Shown in pieces: positions 44,785-54,270 of a DNA stretch of 64,000 nucleotides. Source of the DNA: Pseudomonas graminis. Its GTDB lineage: Bacteria; Pseudomonadota; Gammaproteobacteria; Pseudomonadales; Pseudomonadaceae. A program made the position numbers and the translations under genes. The stretch lies in the NCBI RefSeq assembly GCF_900111735.1, contig NZ_FOHW01000002.1, positions 42,347-106,346 of the forward strand. Reading direction: 5' to 3'. The notes under the pieces are model-generated. The model saw only the letters and a program-made list of their open reading frames with translations, searched no databases and was not told the origin of the DNA. The stretch's first letter is position 1; each line of letters begins with the position of its first letter.

Positions 44785-44971
44785 TGTGTATCTCCGATAA
44801 ACACGTGAGCTTCCCGGGTAGGGAAATCACATGACGCGACGCCGGGGTGGTGGCGATGCGTCAGCTTCACTGGAAAAAGCAAGCAAGGATTATTCCTGAA
44901 ACCTGCGATAAAGCCAGCGGCGTTTGTCGGATGGGGGAGGGTGTCGCAGGGGATCGCCTGATCAGACAACC

Positions 44972-45577
44972 CTAAAGGTGCATCGAGGGGTGAATCTTGC
45001 GGTGTTCCTGAAGAATGTACTGACGCAGGCGTTCAGTGTCTTCCTTGCTGTTCTGACTCAGCCGATACGCCGCAAGACCATGATGGTTCAAACGTTCGAA
45101 GGTGCCACGCAAGGCGATTGGGGCATAGCCCTGGGGGGTGAACCAGGCGGCAAAGGACTTCGGCGGCTTGGTCTGCTTGCGCATCTCCAGCAGGATGCCC
45201 TTGAACGAGATTTCATGAACCCAGAGTGCGGTCAGCGAACCCTTTTCGGTCTCCAGCTGCACCGGCTCAGGCAGCGTCAGACGCCAGGGGCGAATGCGCG
45301 GACCTTCCTCGAAAATGCTCGGCGCGCCCAGCTCCAGATGCAGTGCATGGAATTCGTCTTCGACGAGGTGCAGCGGGAAGGTCATTTGCTGATTATCGAA
45401 CTGGGCCTGGATCGTGACTTGCTCATGGGCCGCCAGACGAGTGAGCAGATCCTGAATCTGCACGCCGCCGTTCACCACCAGACTGCTGGACTTGTCGCCC
45501 AGATTCAGCGTGGGGTTGTGCTGCATGTTCTGGATGAACTCCAGTTCATCAGGCGTGAGGATATTGTCGCGCTGCAT
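44972..45577 (-). CDS. conserved protein, possibly PilZ-like
   Basis: 201 residues, soluble. The segment TALWVHEISFKGILLEM resembles the (D/N)-x-S-x-x-G turn of PilZ domains, and the end LRQYILQEHRK resembles their C-terminal helix, but the RxxxR c-di-GMP motif is not seen. By position it matches the unnamed PA3436 between flavodoxin and folM in P. aeruginosa (recalled). The function is unknown. Confidence 0.6.
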   Translation of the reverse strand: MQRDNILTPDELEFIQNMQHNPTLNLGDKSSSLVVNGGVQIQDLLTRLAAHEQVTIQAQFDNQQMTFPLHLVEDEFHALHLELGAPSIFEEGPRIRPWRLTLPEPVQLETEKGSLTALWVHEISFKGILLEMRKQTKPPKSFAAWFTPQGYAPIALRGTFERLNHHGLAAYRLSQNSKEDTERLRQYILQEHRKIHPSMHL

Positions 45578-45950
45578 GGCCAGGCTCGATTAACCGGTTA
45601 TTGAAAGAGCAGACAGATGGTTCACTTTTAGGTTGCGACCGTTCGTCAGTTGCAAGATGTTACCCCTTCAGGATTTCATTCTCCAGCCGAGCTTGCGCCC
45701 GTTCGGCATTTAACTCGACCTCTTTCCGCCGGGCGTATGGCTGATCACCGACGGCATTGGAGTGCTGATCTGACGTTAGTCCAGCGAATAGAGATCGGAC
45801 AGGAGATTTGCAGCATCGTTGAAACTCATTTTCATCCACGCCGGCCTCATCACCTGAGATGTCGTTTGGCAGCTCAAGGTCGGGAGTCCAAGACATCGCG
45901 TCGAGCTGAGGCATAATGCCGCACGATTTTACCCGTCACAGGATTAACCC
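45578..45950. other. gap between PilZ-like gene and flavodoxin
   Basis: About 370 bases. An 84-codon frame on the minus strand (45660-45914) lacks a ribosome-binding site, so I do not call it. Nothing else is recognisable. Confidence 0.4.
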
Positions 45951-46406
45951 ATGAAAGTCGCGATTATTGCGGGCTCGGTGTATGGCTCGGCTGAAGAGGT
46001 CGCCCGCCACGCCCAGCAGATCATCAAGGATGCAGGGCACGAGGTGCTGTTCAATCCACGCGCCACCCTTGCCGATCTGCAAGCCTTTGCACCCCAGGCC
46101 CTGCTGGCAGTGAGCTCGACCACCGGGATGGGCGAGCTGCCGGACAACATTCAGCCGCTCTATCACCAGATCCGTGATGTATTGCCTGCGGCATTGCGGG
46201 GGCTGCCTGGCGGTGTGATCGCGTTGGGCGACGCGAGTTATGGCGATACGTTTTGTGCGGGCGGCGAGTTGATGCGAGAGCTGTTCGGCGAGATGGGGAT
46301 CCGTGAGGTGCAGGCGATGCTGCGTCTGGACGCCAGCGAAACCGTGACCCCGGAAAGTGATGCCGAGCCGTGGCTGGCAGAGTTTATCGGGCATCTGAAC
46401 GGTTGA
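45951..46406 (+). CDS. flavodoxin (MioC-like)
   Basis: 151 residues. The FMN-binding N-terminal loop is IIAGSVYGSAEEVA, then SSTTGMGELPDNI and GDASYGDTFCAGG, as in MioC/flavodoxins. It carries electrons in one-electron reactions. AGGATTAACCC precedes the ATG. It is next to the PilZ-like gene and the fol operon, matching P. aeruginosa PA3435 (recalled). Confidence 0.88.
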   Translation: MKVAIIAGSVYGSAEEVARHAQQIIKDAGHEVLFNPRATLADLQAFAPQALLAVSSTTGMGELPDNIQPLYHQIRDVLPAALRGLPGGVIALGDASYGDTFCAGGELMRELFGEMGIREVQAMLRLDASETVTPESDAEPWLAEFIGHLNG

Positions 46407-46680
46407 ACGGCGAGCCCCGTGCTCGGAGCTGACCAAGCGGTTGACGACACCGTCGCCGCGACCTCCCGTTAACGGCTCGGTGGTGGAACCGGGAAACGAC
46501 CAAGCCATCCCTTGACGTTATCGACCACTATTCAGCGTGTCCCGTGTTGATTGTGAGCCTGCTCCGAGTCGTTGACACTCAATGACATCACGCCCGCTCC
46601 TGCTTTCGCTGACACCTGATGGCTCCTGATGAGTCAAGGGCAGCGAGTGCAGAGCCGGCTTCATCATTGAGGAGAGCAAC

Positions 46681-47589
46681 ATGAGCGAGTCCGTGCGTTT
46701 CGAAGACAAAGTGGTGATCGTCACCGGAGCGGGCGGCGGACTGGGGCGAGCTCACGCATTGTTGTTCGCGCAACACGGCGCGCGGGTGATCGTCAACGAC
46801 CTTGGCGGCTCCGCCCATGGCGAAGGCGCCAATGCCTCGGCGGCGGATCGGGTGGTCGCGGAAATTCGTGAAGCAGGCGGCGAGGCGGTTGCCAATCATG
46901 ATTCGGTCACCGACGGCGACAAGATCGTCCAGAACGCTCTCGATGCCTTCGGCCGCGTCGACGTCGTGGTCAACAACGCCGGCATCCTGCGCGACAAAAG
47001 CTTTGCCAAAATGGAAGACGCCGACTGGGATCTGGTTTACCGCGTCCATGTCGAAGGCGCCTACAAAGTCACCCACGCCGCCTGGCCCCATTTGCGGGAC
47101 CAGAACTACGGCCGCATCATCTTCACCTCCTCCACTTCCGGCATCTACGGCAACTTCGGTCAGGCCAACTACGCCATGGCCAAGCTCGGCCTTTACGGTT
47201 TGACGCGCACGCTCGCGGTTGAAGGGCGCAAAAACAACATCCTCGTCAACGCCATCGCCCCGACCGGCGGCACCCGCATGACCGAAGGCCTGATCCCGGC
47301 CAGCGTGTTCGAGCTGCTCAAGCCCGAGTTGGTCAGCCCGCTTGTGGTGTATCTGGGCAGCGAGCAGTGCCAGGACAGCGCCGGCCTGTATGAAGTGGGT
47401 GGCGGCTGGATCGGCAAAGTCCGCTGGGAACGCAGTCTGGGCGCCGGCTTCGACCCACACGCAGGCTTTTCACCGGAGGACGTCGCGGCGCAGTGGCAAA
47501 CGATCAGTGACTTCAGCGATGCGGTACACCCGGCTGACAACGTCGAAGCGCTCAAGGAAATGATGGCGAACTTGCAGACATTTGGCTGA
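46681..47589 (+). CDS. SDR-family oxidoreductase, (3R)-hydroxyacyl-CoA dehydrogenase-like
   Basis: 302 residues of the short-chain dehydrogenase fold: NAD-binding TGAGGGLGRAHA near residue 15, NNAG at about 99, and YAMAK (Y-X3-K) near 163. The ARVIVNDLGG motif places it with the peroxisomal multifunctional enzyme type 2 / MaoC-linked group, which acts on (3R)-hydroxyacyl-CoA. The C-terminus is extended by about 50 residues. GAGGAGAGCAAC precedes the ATG. No hydratase partner is beside it, so the substrate is uncertain. Confidence 0.85.
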   Translation: MSESVRFEDKVVIVTGAGGGLGRAHALLFAQHGARVIVNDLGGSAHGEGANASAADRVVAEIREAGGEAVANHDSVTDGDKIVQNALDAFGRVDVVVNNAGILRDKSFAKMEDADWDLVYRVHVEGAYKVTHAAWPHLRDQNYGRIIFTSSTSGIYGNFGQANYAMAKLGLYGLTRTLAVEGRKNNILVNAIAPTGGTRMTEGLIPASVFELLKPELVSPLVVYLGSEQCQDSAGLYEVGGGWIGKVRWERSLGAGFDPHAGFSPEDVAAQWQTISDFSDAVHPADNVEALKEMMANLQTFG

Positions 47590-47640
47590 TCCGTGTTCTA
47601 TCAATCAGCGGCCAGTTCGGGTGATCGAACGGGCCGTTTT

Positions 47641-47672
47641 TGTAGGAGGCTTACTTGCGGCGATGTAGGAAT
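47641..47672 (+). repeat. REP remnant
   Basis: TGTAGGAGGCTTACTTGCGGC followed by a shorter TGTAGGAATGG. It is a decayed single REP with no inverted partner. Confidence 0.5.
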
Positions 47673-47773
47673 GGTCTCTGAATCAGGCAATGATTCCGTC
47701 TTCACTTTTTCAGCCTCAACCCAACCAAGGGTCGCCCGACACTCCTGAGGATCAACCGATTTCAGGAGGTTTT

Positions 47774-48298
47774 ATGATTGGCAATTTGAGTAAGGTGCAA
47801 GAGCGGCTGAGTGTGTATATGGCCGCGCCCTACAAACGCTTCGAGGCCAGCTCCGGGCTAAGTACCGAAGAGCAGGCAGTCAAACAAAAAGTCCGACAGT
47901 ACTGGGCAGATGAAAGTCTTTCCAACATCAAGAAATTACAAGGGTTTAATCTCGATATCGCCGGGTTCGACCCTACCCGGACCAACAACAAGCAGTTGAG
48001 GGAGATCGGTGCGGTCTTGGCGGAGCGCGGACTCATCGATGAAGGACTTGTTGATGCGATGTCCAGCATCAATATCGAATTCGACGCCGATGGAAAAGAA
48101 ATCAACATGGAGCGCGAAGTGAATGCTTATGCCTTTTTCGAGAAGGAGTTAGGCGCGCTTCATGACCTGATGACCCAGGAAAATGATGTGGCCAAAGGTG
48201 GACTGGTGGAATTAAAGACGGTCATGTCTGTGGTGATGGCGCTTGCCGAGTATGCAAACACGCCACGCGAACGCTCGCTGGTGAACATCCGCGCCTAA
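47774..48298 (+). CDS. protein of unknown function upstream of the large toxin-like gene
   Basis: 174 residues from ATG 47774, chosen because AGGAGG lies four bases before it; an in-frame ATG at 47690 has no good site. The protein is helical and acidic (RLSVYMAAPYKRFEASSGLS, LREIGAVLAERGLIDEG), with no membrane segment. I do not recognise it. Low-complexity features and its position ahead of the dermonecrotic-toxin-like gene hint at an accessory or partner protein. Confidence 0.6.
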   Translation: MIGNLSKVQERLSVYMAAPYKRFEASSGLSTEEQAVKQKVRQYWADESLSNIKKLQGFNLDIAGFDPTRTNNKQLREIGAVLAERGLIDEGLVDAMSSINIEFDADGKEINMEREVNAYAFFEKELGALHDLMTQENDVAKGGLVELKTVMSVVMALAEYANTPRERSLVNIRA

Positions 48299-48747
48299 GC
48301 CTTCCTTTGTGGCCCGACCCGTCAACACAAAAAAAAGCCGCTGCAATCGCAGCGGCCAAATAAGACGTTGAATCCAGGAGCTTCAAAACACAACGTCGGG
48401 GACGAGGGGCGAGCACATCCAGTCCGTGCAAAAACAGCGTTCCTGCGAAGGCCTTGGGGGTTGTGCTCAGATGGCGCGAAGGTTAAGGGGTTTACTGTTA
48501 CTGAAACAGTTGGCTTTTTGACAAGCAGTGTTACAGCCACAGCAACAGTAGGAGTGCGCGGCGGATTATCAGCGAATGACGCTTTTTCCTGCATAGCTCG
48601 TCGGTGCAGGTTGCCTCATGGCATCAATAGTTATTCCATCGGTGAGCGATGCAGCACTTTTAATAACAGCTCTTTTGGACTGCTCACGTATTTCACACTT
48701 TGGCTGGATGCCTGGGTGGCGCGGGCGGTCATCATGGAGCTGTAAAG
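48299..48747. other. gene-poor gap with a minus-strand terminator
   Basis: A hairpin GCCGCTGC-AATC-GCAGCGGC (48337-48356) has AAAAAAA on its left, which is a T-run for the minus strand, so it looks like the end of a minus-strand transcript. No convincing minus-strand gene lies to its right, so it may end a small RNA. The + strand has TTGACA at 48518. Confidence 0.45.
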
Positions 48748-51700
48748 ATGACTGATCATATTTTCAACAATCATCCCCGCCCAAACCCGGGCTCGTTGCT
48801 CGATCACGCCAATAACGAGGCCGAGCTGTCAGCGTTGATCGTTTCGCATCTGCGTCACGCCCCCACACTGCGCGAGGCTGCCAGGCAGTTGCTGGTCGAG
48901 CAACTTCGCCAACTCAGGCCATTCCCTAACCCTGACGCGCTCTTCATTCACAGGGAGCATGCCGGAGAGGCAGATCCCGCCCCGCGGTGTCTGACCGATG
49001 CCCTGCTGCACGCCCTCATCGGAGACAGGGTTTACCTGGATGACCCAAAGGCCGTTTTCTCTACGCGTAAAGACTCCTCCCATGTCGCCTATACGTTGCC
49101 GGGGTTTGGCATTGGCGCGTTCAGAGCAATGTGCGAGGACCTGATCACTCAACTGCCTGGTATTTTGAAGTTCAACCTCAATGCGTATTGGGAAGTGGAT
49201 GAGCCGACGTTCAAATCCATACCCGGCGAGAGTGCCATTAGCGGTACACGCAAGGAGGTCTTCGCGACGCTGCAGTCCTGGGTTTACGGGCACTCCATTC
49301 GATTGGCCGTGGGCCGCGGCGAGCTGGATGCTCAAGACGAAACACGTCTATCGCGCGTTGTCGGGGACACCGAGGCCAAGGGTCGCTATGCCCTGTCGTT
49401 GCGCACCTCACAAGGCACACTGCTGCCCCTTGCAGGGGTTTACGCAGCGACTGCGGACGATGTCGATGCCATGCCGCTGACTGACGATGGCAGTCATGCG
49501 GGCGTCTACCTGTTCAGCCCGGCGGCCGGGGTGGAGAAGTTCGCCACAGTCAGTGCAATGAGCGCGGCGCTGATGCACCGTCTTGAGCAGGATTCCACTC
49601 GGTATATGCTGGCAGGGTGCCTGTCCCTTGAAGATCAGGCGTCGCTGGAAAGCACGCCGGGGTGCGCGTTGCAGGTGGAGTACTCGCTGCTCAAAGAAAA
49701 GCCCGCGAGCCACTGGATAACTCGCTTGCGTGAAAAACAGCTGGGCGATCTCAACCACCTGCTCGCCTACGCGCCATCGATAGATGCCGAACCCCAGGCA
49801 CGGCTGCAAATGTTCGATGATGCCAGCCGCCTTGATGACCTGGATGAGGCCCTTAACGTCCGCTACCTTGAGCTGCTGGCGATCATCCAGGAGCGACGTC
49901 TGCCCGATGGAATCCGGTTCGCGGCCCCTGAAGATCGTCATCGTTACGACACACTCGCCGCCGAGCAGTCACGATGTGAGGCGATCATGCAGGCGCAGAT
50001 GGCCGGCACCGAGTCGCCCGAAATCTACGCTCGCAGCGAAATCGCTGCTTATCTGATGAAGCATCTGGGCTTTACCCTCGATCCGGCGAAAGTGACGATT
50101 AATCTGCCGGACGAAATGGCGTTCGCCAGCGGGCCGCTCAATGCTGTGTACACCCATACATTGTTAGGGTTTGCCCTTGATGGCTTGCCGGAGCTCGATC
50201 AGCAATTTAGCCCCGGTGTCGAGGTTGATCCCGCTTATTCACACCCGCGACTGGACTTCGACTTCATCTGTCGTTTGCTGAAAGACCTTGATCTGAAACA
50301 ACGCTTCGAAAGCGAGCTGGAGCACCGTTATCGCGAGCAGGCCACACTGGACGCCATGGCAGCACTACGTGCCAGCACCATTGCATTGAGTGCGTGGGCG
50401 GCAAAGCTCCAGGGTCATCTTTCCGATCGTGGTCTGGCGTTGATCGAGCGAGCGCAGTCGAGCTTTGGCAGTACCCGCGCATTAAGTGTCGGTGGCCTGT
50501 ACCTCAAGGGTGGCGACCGCAGACTGGAAGATGCTGTGGTCATCAGGGAGACCAACGGCGATGACGCCTTTTATGTGCTCTACGCCCCGGGGCATCCGAG
50601 TGGGCGCGACATGTTCGATTTCGACAGCTGGCGCAAGTTGTCGTTTGAAGTCGGCGGCTGGACGGCCACTGCTCGCGGGGCCCAGTATTTGCTGGATCAG
50701 ACCGTGGTCAACGCTGATCAGCACGTGGTGCCCTACATTGAAAGCCTTCGGTTGAAGCCTTCAGCCTGGAATGTTGACAGTGTGCTGTTCGTCACCGTCG
50801 ACGCTTCCTCGTTCAACGGGGCGTTGTCGAGCTTGAGTCACTACAAGATCGAGCAGATGTTGAGCCGTAATCGATTCGTCTCCAGCACCCGTGCGCCACA
50901 CATCACCCGGAAGGATCGGATGGCGGCCGTGGTGTTGGAGCAGCGGATCTCGGCACTGCAGAAAGCCTATGACAGTTTCGGCGTCATGCCATGGCGCGCC
51001 GCTGCTCGTCAGGAGTGCGAGCGCTTGATCGACAAGCATCTGAAAGCCTCGGGGGTGCCGGGACGCATCGACCCGGACACGGTGTTTTTTGATCTGGAAG
51101 GCAGCACGGGCAATGGGGAGCCGGATTTTGGGCGGTACACAACGCTCCGGTGCCTGACCGACTTGTTCATGGTGGGGTATTCGGAAGAAGACTACGCGTT
51201 CGCCCCCGATGCGCCGGTGTACTCCTCCATTGGTCAGGATGTGTCCGGGCTTTCGGGTGCGTTCGTGGATGAGATGATCCGTGGGTCCAATTACGCCGAC
51301 AAGTACATCACCGCGTTGCGCCGGCATACCCAAGGGCTGACCAACTCCCCGCCACCCAGAGTTCGCGCCCTGTTCGCGCGCAAGACACATTATGAGCTGC
51401 GCCGTGATGCGCTGAACGAGTACATCGCAGGCCGGCTGACGCCCGATCAGTACATGTGGCTGGTCAGAATGGCCGCAAGCCTGGACACCAGCATTGTCGG
51501 AAATACTGCTCAAACGCCCGGGACTCTCCATATCCTGATGATGGAGCAGAAAACCTTTGCCGGTATCTACGTCTTCAGACCGGACAAGGACAATGCTCGT
51601 CTGGGAGCATGGGTTTACACCCCCGGGGCGCCGGACGGCCACCTGTTCCGTCAGGAAGAGGACGTCGTGCGATCCGTCGCCCGGCCAGGTATGAGTCGTT

Positions 51701-52188
51701 ATTACTACGACCGGGTCCCTTACAGAGCCCAGCGCATCATTGGCACGCTCATGCAAAAGCTTGAGATGTCACCGGAGGTAGACGGCAAGCCGTATACGGT
51801 CGGCTATTCAACTCCGATCAGAAGCCTGGAAGGGCTGCACGGTATCGCCGTGCAGCACTTGATCGTTGATATCGATGCGCAAACCGAAAGCGTTGCCGAA
51901 CGGCGCTTGCTCAACACGTATACCTTCATACGTAAATACGGCGGCTATCTGGCTGACCTTAACCCGATGACTAAACTGGTGTGGACGGCCCTTCACGCTT
52001 CGGTGGATCTGTATCGCGGCGTTCAGGCTTACCAGGATGGCGACCGAGCGCGGGCGCGGGGCTATTTCGCCAAAGCGGCTTTCGGTGCATTCAAGGCGGG
52101 CCGGCAGGTACGATCGATCCGCAAGGCCGAGAAGTTGAAGCAGCTGGAAAAGGCGAAAAACACCACCGGCTCGCTGGCGCGTTCCTGA
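48748..52188 (+). CDS. very large dermonecrotic-toxin-domain (DUF6543-like) protein
   Basis: 1146 residues from ATG 48748 (ACTCG-poor region with GGAG at 48735); an earlier ATG at 48700 is less likely. The repeated patterns (TLREAARQLLVEQLRQLRP, YTLPGFGIGAFRAMCEDL, FRQEEDVVRSVARPGMSRYY) fit my recollection of the big Pseudomonas proteins with dermonecrotic toxin domains. No signal peptide is visible. Its C-terminus is helical and rich in Lys/Arg. The target and delivery route are unknown; a T6SS or Tc-like route is possible. Confidence 0.6.
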   Translation: MTDHIFNNHPRPNPGSLLDHANNEAELSALIVSHLRHAPTLREAARQLLVEQLRQLRPFPNPDALFIHREHAGEADPAPRCLTDALLHALIGDRVYLDDPKAVFSTRKDSSHVAYTLPGFGIGAFRAMCEDLITQLPGILKFNLNAYWEVDEPTFKSIPGESAISGTRKEVFATLQSWVYGHSIRLAVGRGELDAQDETRLSRVVGDTEAKGRYALSLRTSQGTLLPLAGVYAATADDVDAMPLTDDGSHAGVYLFSPAAGVEKFATVSAMSAALMHRLEQDSTRYMLAGCLSLEDQASLESTPGCALQVEYSLLKEKPASHWITRLREKQLGDLNHLLAYAPSIDAEPQARLQMFDDASRLDDLDEALNVRYLELLAIIQERRLPDGIRFAAPEDRHRYDTLAAEQSRCEAIMQAQMAGTESPEIYARSEIAAYLMKHLGFTLDPAKVTINLPDEMAFASGPLNAVYTHTLLGFALDGLPELDQQFSPGVEVDPAYSHPRLDFDFICRLLKDLDLKQRFESELEHRYREQATLDAMAALRASTIALSAWAAKLQGHLSDRGLALIERAQSSFGSTRALSVGGLYLKGGDRRLEDAVVIRETNGDDAFYVLYAPGHPSGRDMFDFDSWRKLSFEVGGWTATARGAQYLLDQTVVNADQHVVPYIESLRLKPSAWNVDSVLFVTVDASSFNGALSSLSHYKIEQMLSRNRFVSSTRAPHITRKDRMAAVVLEQRISALQKAYDSFGVMPWRAAARQECERLIDKHLKASGVPGRIDPDTVFFDLEGSTGNGEPDFGRYTTLRCLTDLFMVGYSEEDYAFAPDAPVYSSIGQDVSGLSGAFVDEMIRGSNYADKYITALRRHTQGLTNSPPPRVRALFARKTHYELRRDALNEYIAGRLTPDQYMWLVRMAASLDTSIVGNTAQTPGTLHILMMEQKTFAGIYVFRPDKDNARLGAWVYTPGAPDGHLFRQEEDVVRSVARPGMSRYYYDRVPYRAQRIIGTLMQKLEMSPEVDGKPYTVGYSTPIRSLEGLHGIAVQHLIVDIDAQTESVAERRLLNTYTFIRKYGGYLADLNPMTKLVWTALHASVDLYRGVQAYQDGDRARARGYFAKAAFGAFKAGRQVRSIRKAEKLKQLEKAKNTTGSLARS

Positions 52189-52191
52189 TTT

Positions 52192-52995
52192 TCAGTGCAG
52201 CGCGCCCATGCCGGGCAGCTGAACCAGACGCTGAGTGAGCCGCATCCGTTGAACCGGGTCATCACTCAACATCAATGCATGCTCCAGGTCGAACCGTTCG
52301 GCCTGAGGGCATTCCAGATGCTGATACAGGCTGGCACGAGCGAGGTAATCGCTGGTGTTGGCCTGGCCCAGTTCCATCACGCGGGTCGCGTCTTTGAGTG
52401 CGGCGATCAAGTCGTCGTTTAGCTGATGCAGGTACCGCAGGTTTCGCGACAGGCGCTGCAGCATCGCCGCTGGCGTCGCCGTTTTCATGTGCTCGGCCTT
52501 GAGCAGCATGTCCGCGCCAAACTGGCGCAGCAACAATTCCCGGCAGTCTTTCGGATAGAGCCTGCGCCCGCCGCAAGGGTCAAGCGTATGGTCGGCGCCG
52601 GGCACGCGCAGCAAAAAGTGTCCGGGAAAGTTAACGCCCTCGAGGGGGATTTCCAGACGCCGTGCGATCTCCAGCGCAATGAGTGCCAGGCCCAGCGGCT
52701 GGCCGCGACGACGTTCAAGCACTTTGTGAATCAAGGCAGCCTGGGGTTTGGGCTGAGCGGCATCGTCCTGCTGGAACCCCAGCGCCGCCAGTTGCCGCAG
52801 CAACGGCTGGGCAAGCTCTGCGGCCGGCAACAAAGGAAGCGAGGTGCTGACGATGCGTTCCAGAGCGGTGAGCTGGTCGCGGATAACCTGAAAATCAACT
52901 TGCCCGTCGTGCTCTGTGGCGATCCACGAAGCGGCTTCGAAGGTAGACGGCGGGTTACGTTCTAGACAGGCAATGCATTGCTGGCGCGGATTCAT
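52192..52995 (-). CDS. SirB1-family protein (transglutaminase-like and TPR)
   Basis: 267 residues. The pattern LIHKVLERRRGQPLGLALIA near residue 88, then GVNFPGHFLLRVPG, is the SirB1 family domain, and the C-terminal half is made of TPR-like helices (RASLYQHLECPQAERFDLEH). It probably acts in protein-protein interaction; the catalytic Cys of transglutaminases is not evident. GGAGAAGTCG precedes the ATG. It is convergent with the large toxin-like gene. Confidence 0.85.
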   Translation of the reverse strand: MNPRQQCIACLERNPPSTFEAASWIATEHDGQVDFQVIRDQLTALERIVSTSLPLLPAAELAQPLLRQLAALGFQQDDAAQPKPQAALIHKVLERRRGQPLGLALIALEIARRLEIPLEGVNFPGHFLLRVPGADHTLDPCGGRRLYPKDCRELLLRQFGADMLLKAEHMKTATPAAMLQRLSRNLRYLHQLNDDLIAALKDATRVMELGQANTSDYLARASLYQHLECPQAERFDLEHALMLSDDPVQRMRLTQRLVQLPGMGALH

Positions 52996-53191
52996 CGACT
53001 TCTCCGGCAGGATAAGACGGCTGAGAAGAACTACAGGATGACTCTGTTTTAGCCTTGGCCGCGGCCTTCGTCCAGCGATGATTCATCCCGCGTGGCCAAC
53101 GGCAGTCCTTCGTCCGGATCCGCCCGGGGCCGGCCTTCTTTTTTTCAATCAGCGCCTATACTCGCCAGTACGAAAAAGCGGAGCAGTGCCC

Positions 53192-54214
53192 ATGTTCGCA
53201 CTCATGCAAAGCTCTCGCGTGCAGTCACTGCACATGATGGTTGAGCCGCGCACCGGCCTGAAGGCCGTGATCGCGATCCACAGCAGCCAGAAAGGTCCGG
53301 CGATGGGAGGCTGTCGCTACCTCTCCTATCCAAATGAAGAGAGCGCCATCGAGGACGCCATTCAGCTGGCACGGAACATGAGCTACAAAGCCGTGCTTGC
53401 AGGGTTGTCACTGGGCGGTGGAACGGCCGTGATCATGCGTCCGGCCCACGTGCCTGATCGGGCTGCCTTGTTCGAGGCCTTCGGGCGGTTCGTGCAGACC
53501 CTCGACGGCCGTTATGTCACGGCCATGGACAGCGGCACTTCAAGGGAAGACATGGACTGCATTGCCCAATCCACCCAGCATGTCACCAGCACCACGGCGG
53601 TCGGCGATCCGTCAGCGCACACCGCGCTGGGTTTGTACGCCGGGATTCGCACCACGGCCATGGCAAGACTGGGCAGCGACAACCTCGAAGGTTTGCGCGT
53701 GGCCATTCAGGGACTGGGGCATGTGGGTTATGCGCTTGCGGAACAGCTGCACGCAGCGGGCGCCGAGTTGTTGGTTGCAGACCTGGACAGCGGCAAGGTG
53801 CAGCTCGCCATGGAGCAATTGGGCGCCAAACCGATTGCCAGCGAAGCGCTCCTCAGCACGCCTTGCGACATCCTTGCGCCGTGCGGGCTGGGAGGCGTGC
53901 TCAACAGCCACAGCGTGACCAAGTTGCGTTGCGCCGCCGTCGCGGGTGGCGCCAACAACCAACTGAGCTGCGCTGCGATCGCCGACCAACTGGAAGCACG
54001 CGGCATTCTGTATGCGCCGGATTACGTGATCAATTCCGGCGGCCTGATTTATGTCGCGCTGCATCATCAGGGGCAAAGCCCGGGCAACATCACCGCGCAT
54101 CTGTCTCAGATCGGCACTCGGCTGACCGAGGTGTTCGCCCATGCGCAAGCTGAAAAGCGCTCACCCGCGCGGGTTGCAGATGAGCTGGCAGAGCGGCTGC
54201 TGGACATGGACTGA
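53192..54214 (+). CDS. leucine dehydrogenase homologue lacking the catalytic lysine
   Basis: 340 residues of the Glu/Leu/Phe/Val dehydrogenase family. Start MFALMQSSRV follows GCGGAGCAGTGCCC. The substrate Lys is present at K66 (MSYKAV), and D113 is in AMDSGT. In LSLGGGTAVIM, the second, catalytic Lys (normally GGGKAVI) is Thr78, codon ACG at 53423-53425, one base from AAG. The NAD loop GLGHVGYALAEQL is normal. Activity should be lost or changed unless another residue compensates. It lies next to yebG, as in P. aeruginosa PA3418/PA3413 (recalled). Confidence 0.85.
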   Translation: MFALMQSSRVQSLHMMVEPRTGLKAVIAIHSSQKGPAMGGCRYLSYPNEESAIEDAIQLARNMSYKAVLAGLSLGGGTAVIMRPAHVPDRAALFEAFGRFVQTLDGRYVTAMDSGTSREDMDCIAQSTQHVTSTTAVGDPSAHTALGLYAGIRTTAMARLGSDNLEGLRVAIQGLGHVGYALAEQLHAAGAELLVADLDSGKVQLAMEQLGAKPIASEALLSTPCDILAPCGLGGVLNSHSVTKLRCAAVAGGANNQLSCAAIADQLEARGILYAPDYVINSGGLIYVALHHQGQSPGNITAHLSQIGTRLTEVFAHAQAEKRSPARVADELAERLLDMD

Positions 54215-54270
54215 ATCGCTTGGGTGGCAAGCTTGCCTTCAGCTGGCTGAAGCCGAAGTCGCGGGCCTGA

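Noticed and set aside
45660..45914. 84-codon minus-strand frame ending ENEILKG
   Set aside because: Its composition is plausible, but there is no ribosome-binding site and no recognised family, and it fills a regulatory gap.
48322..48594. 90-codon minus-strand frame over the terminator
   Set aside because: It runs through the hairpin and has a low-complexity Val/Thr/Pro start and no ribosome-binding site.
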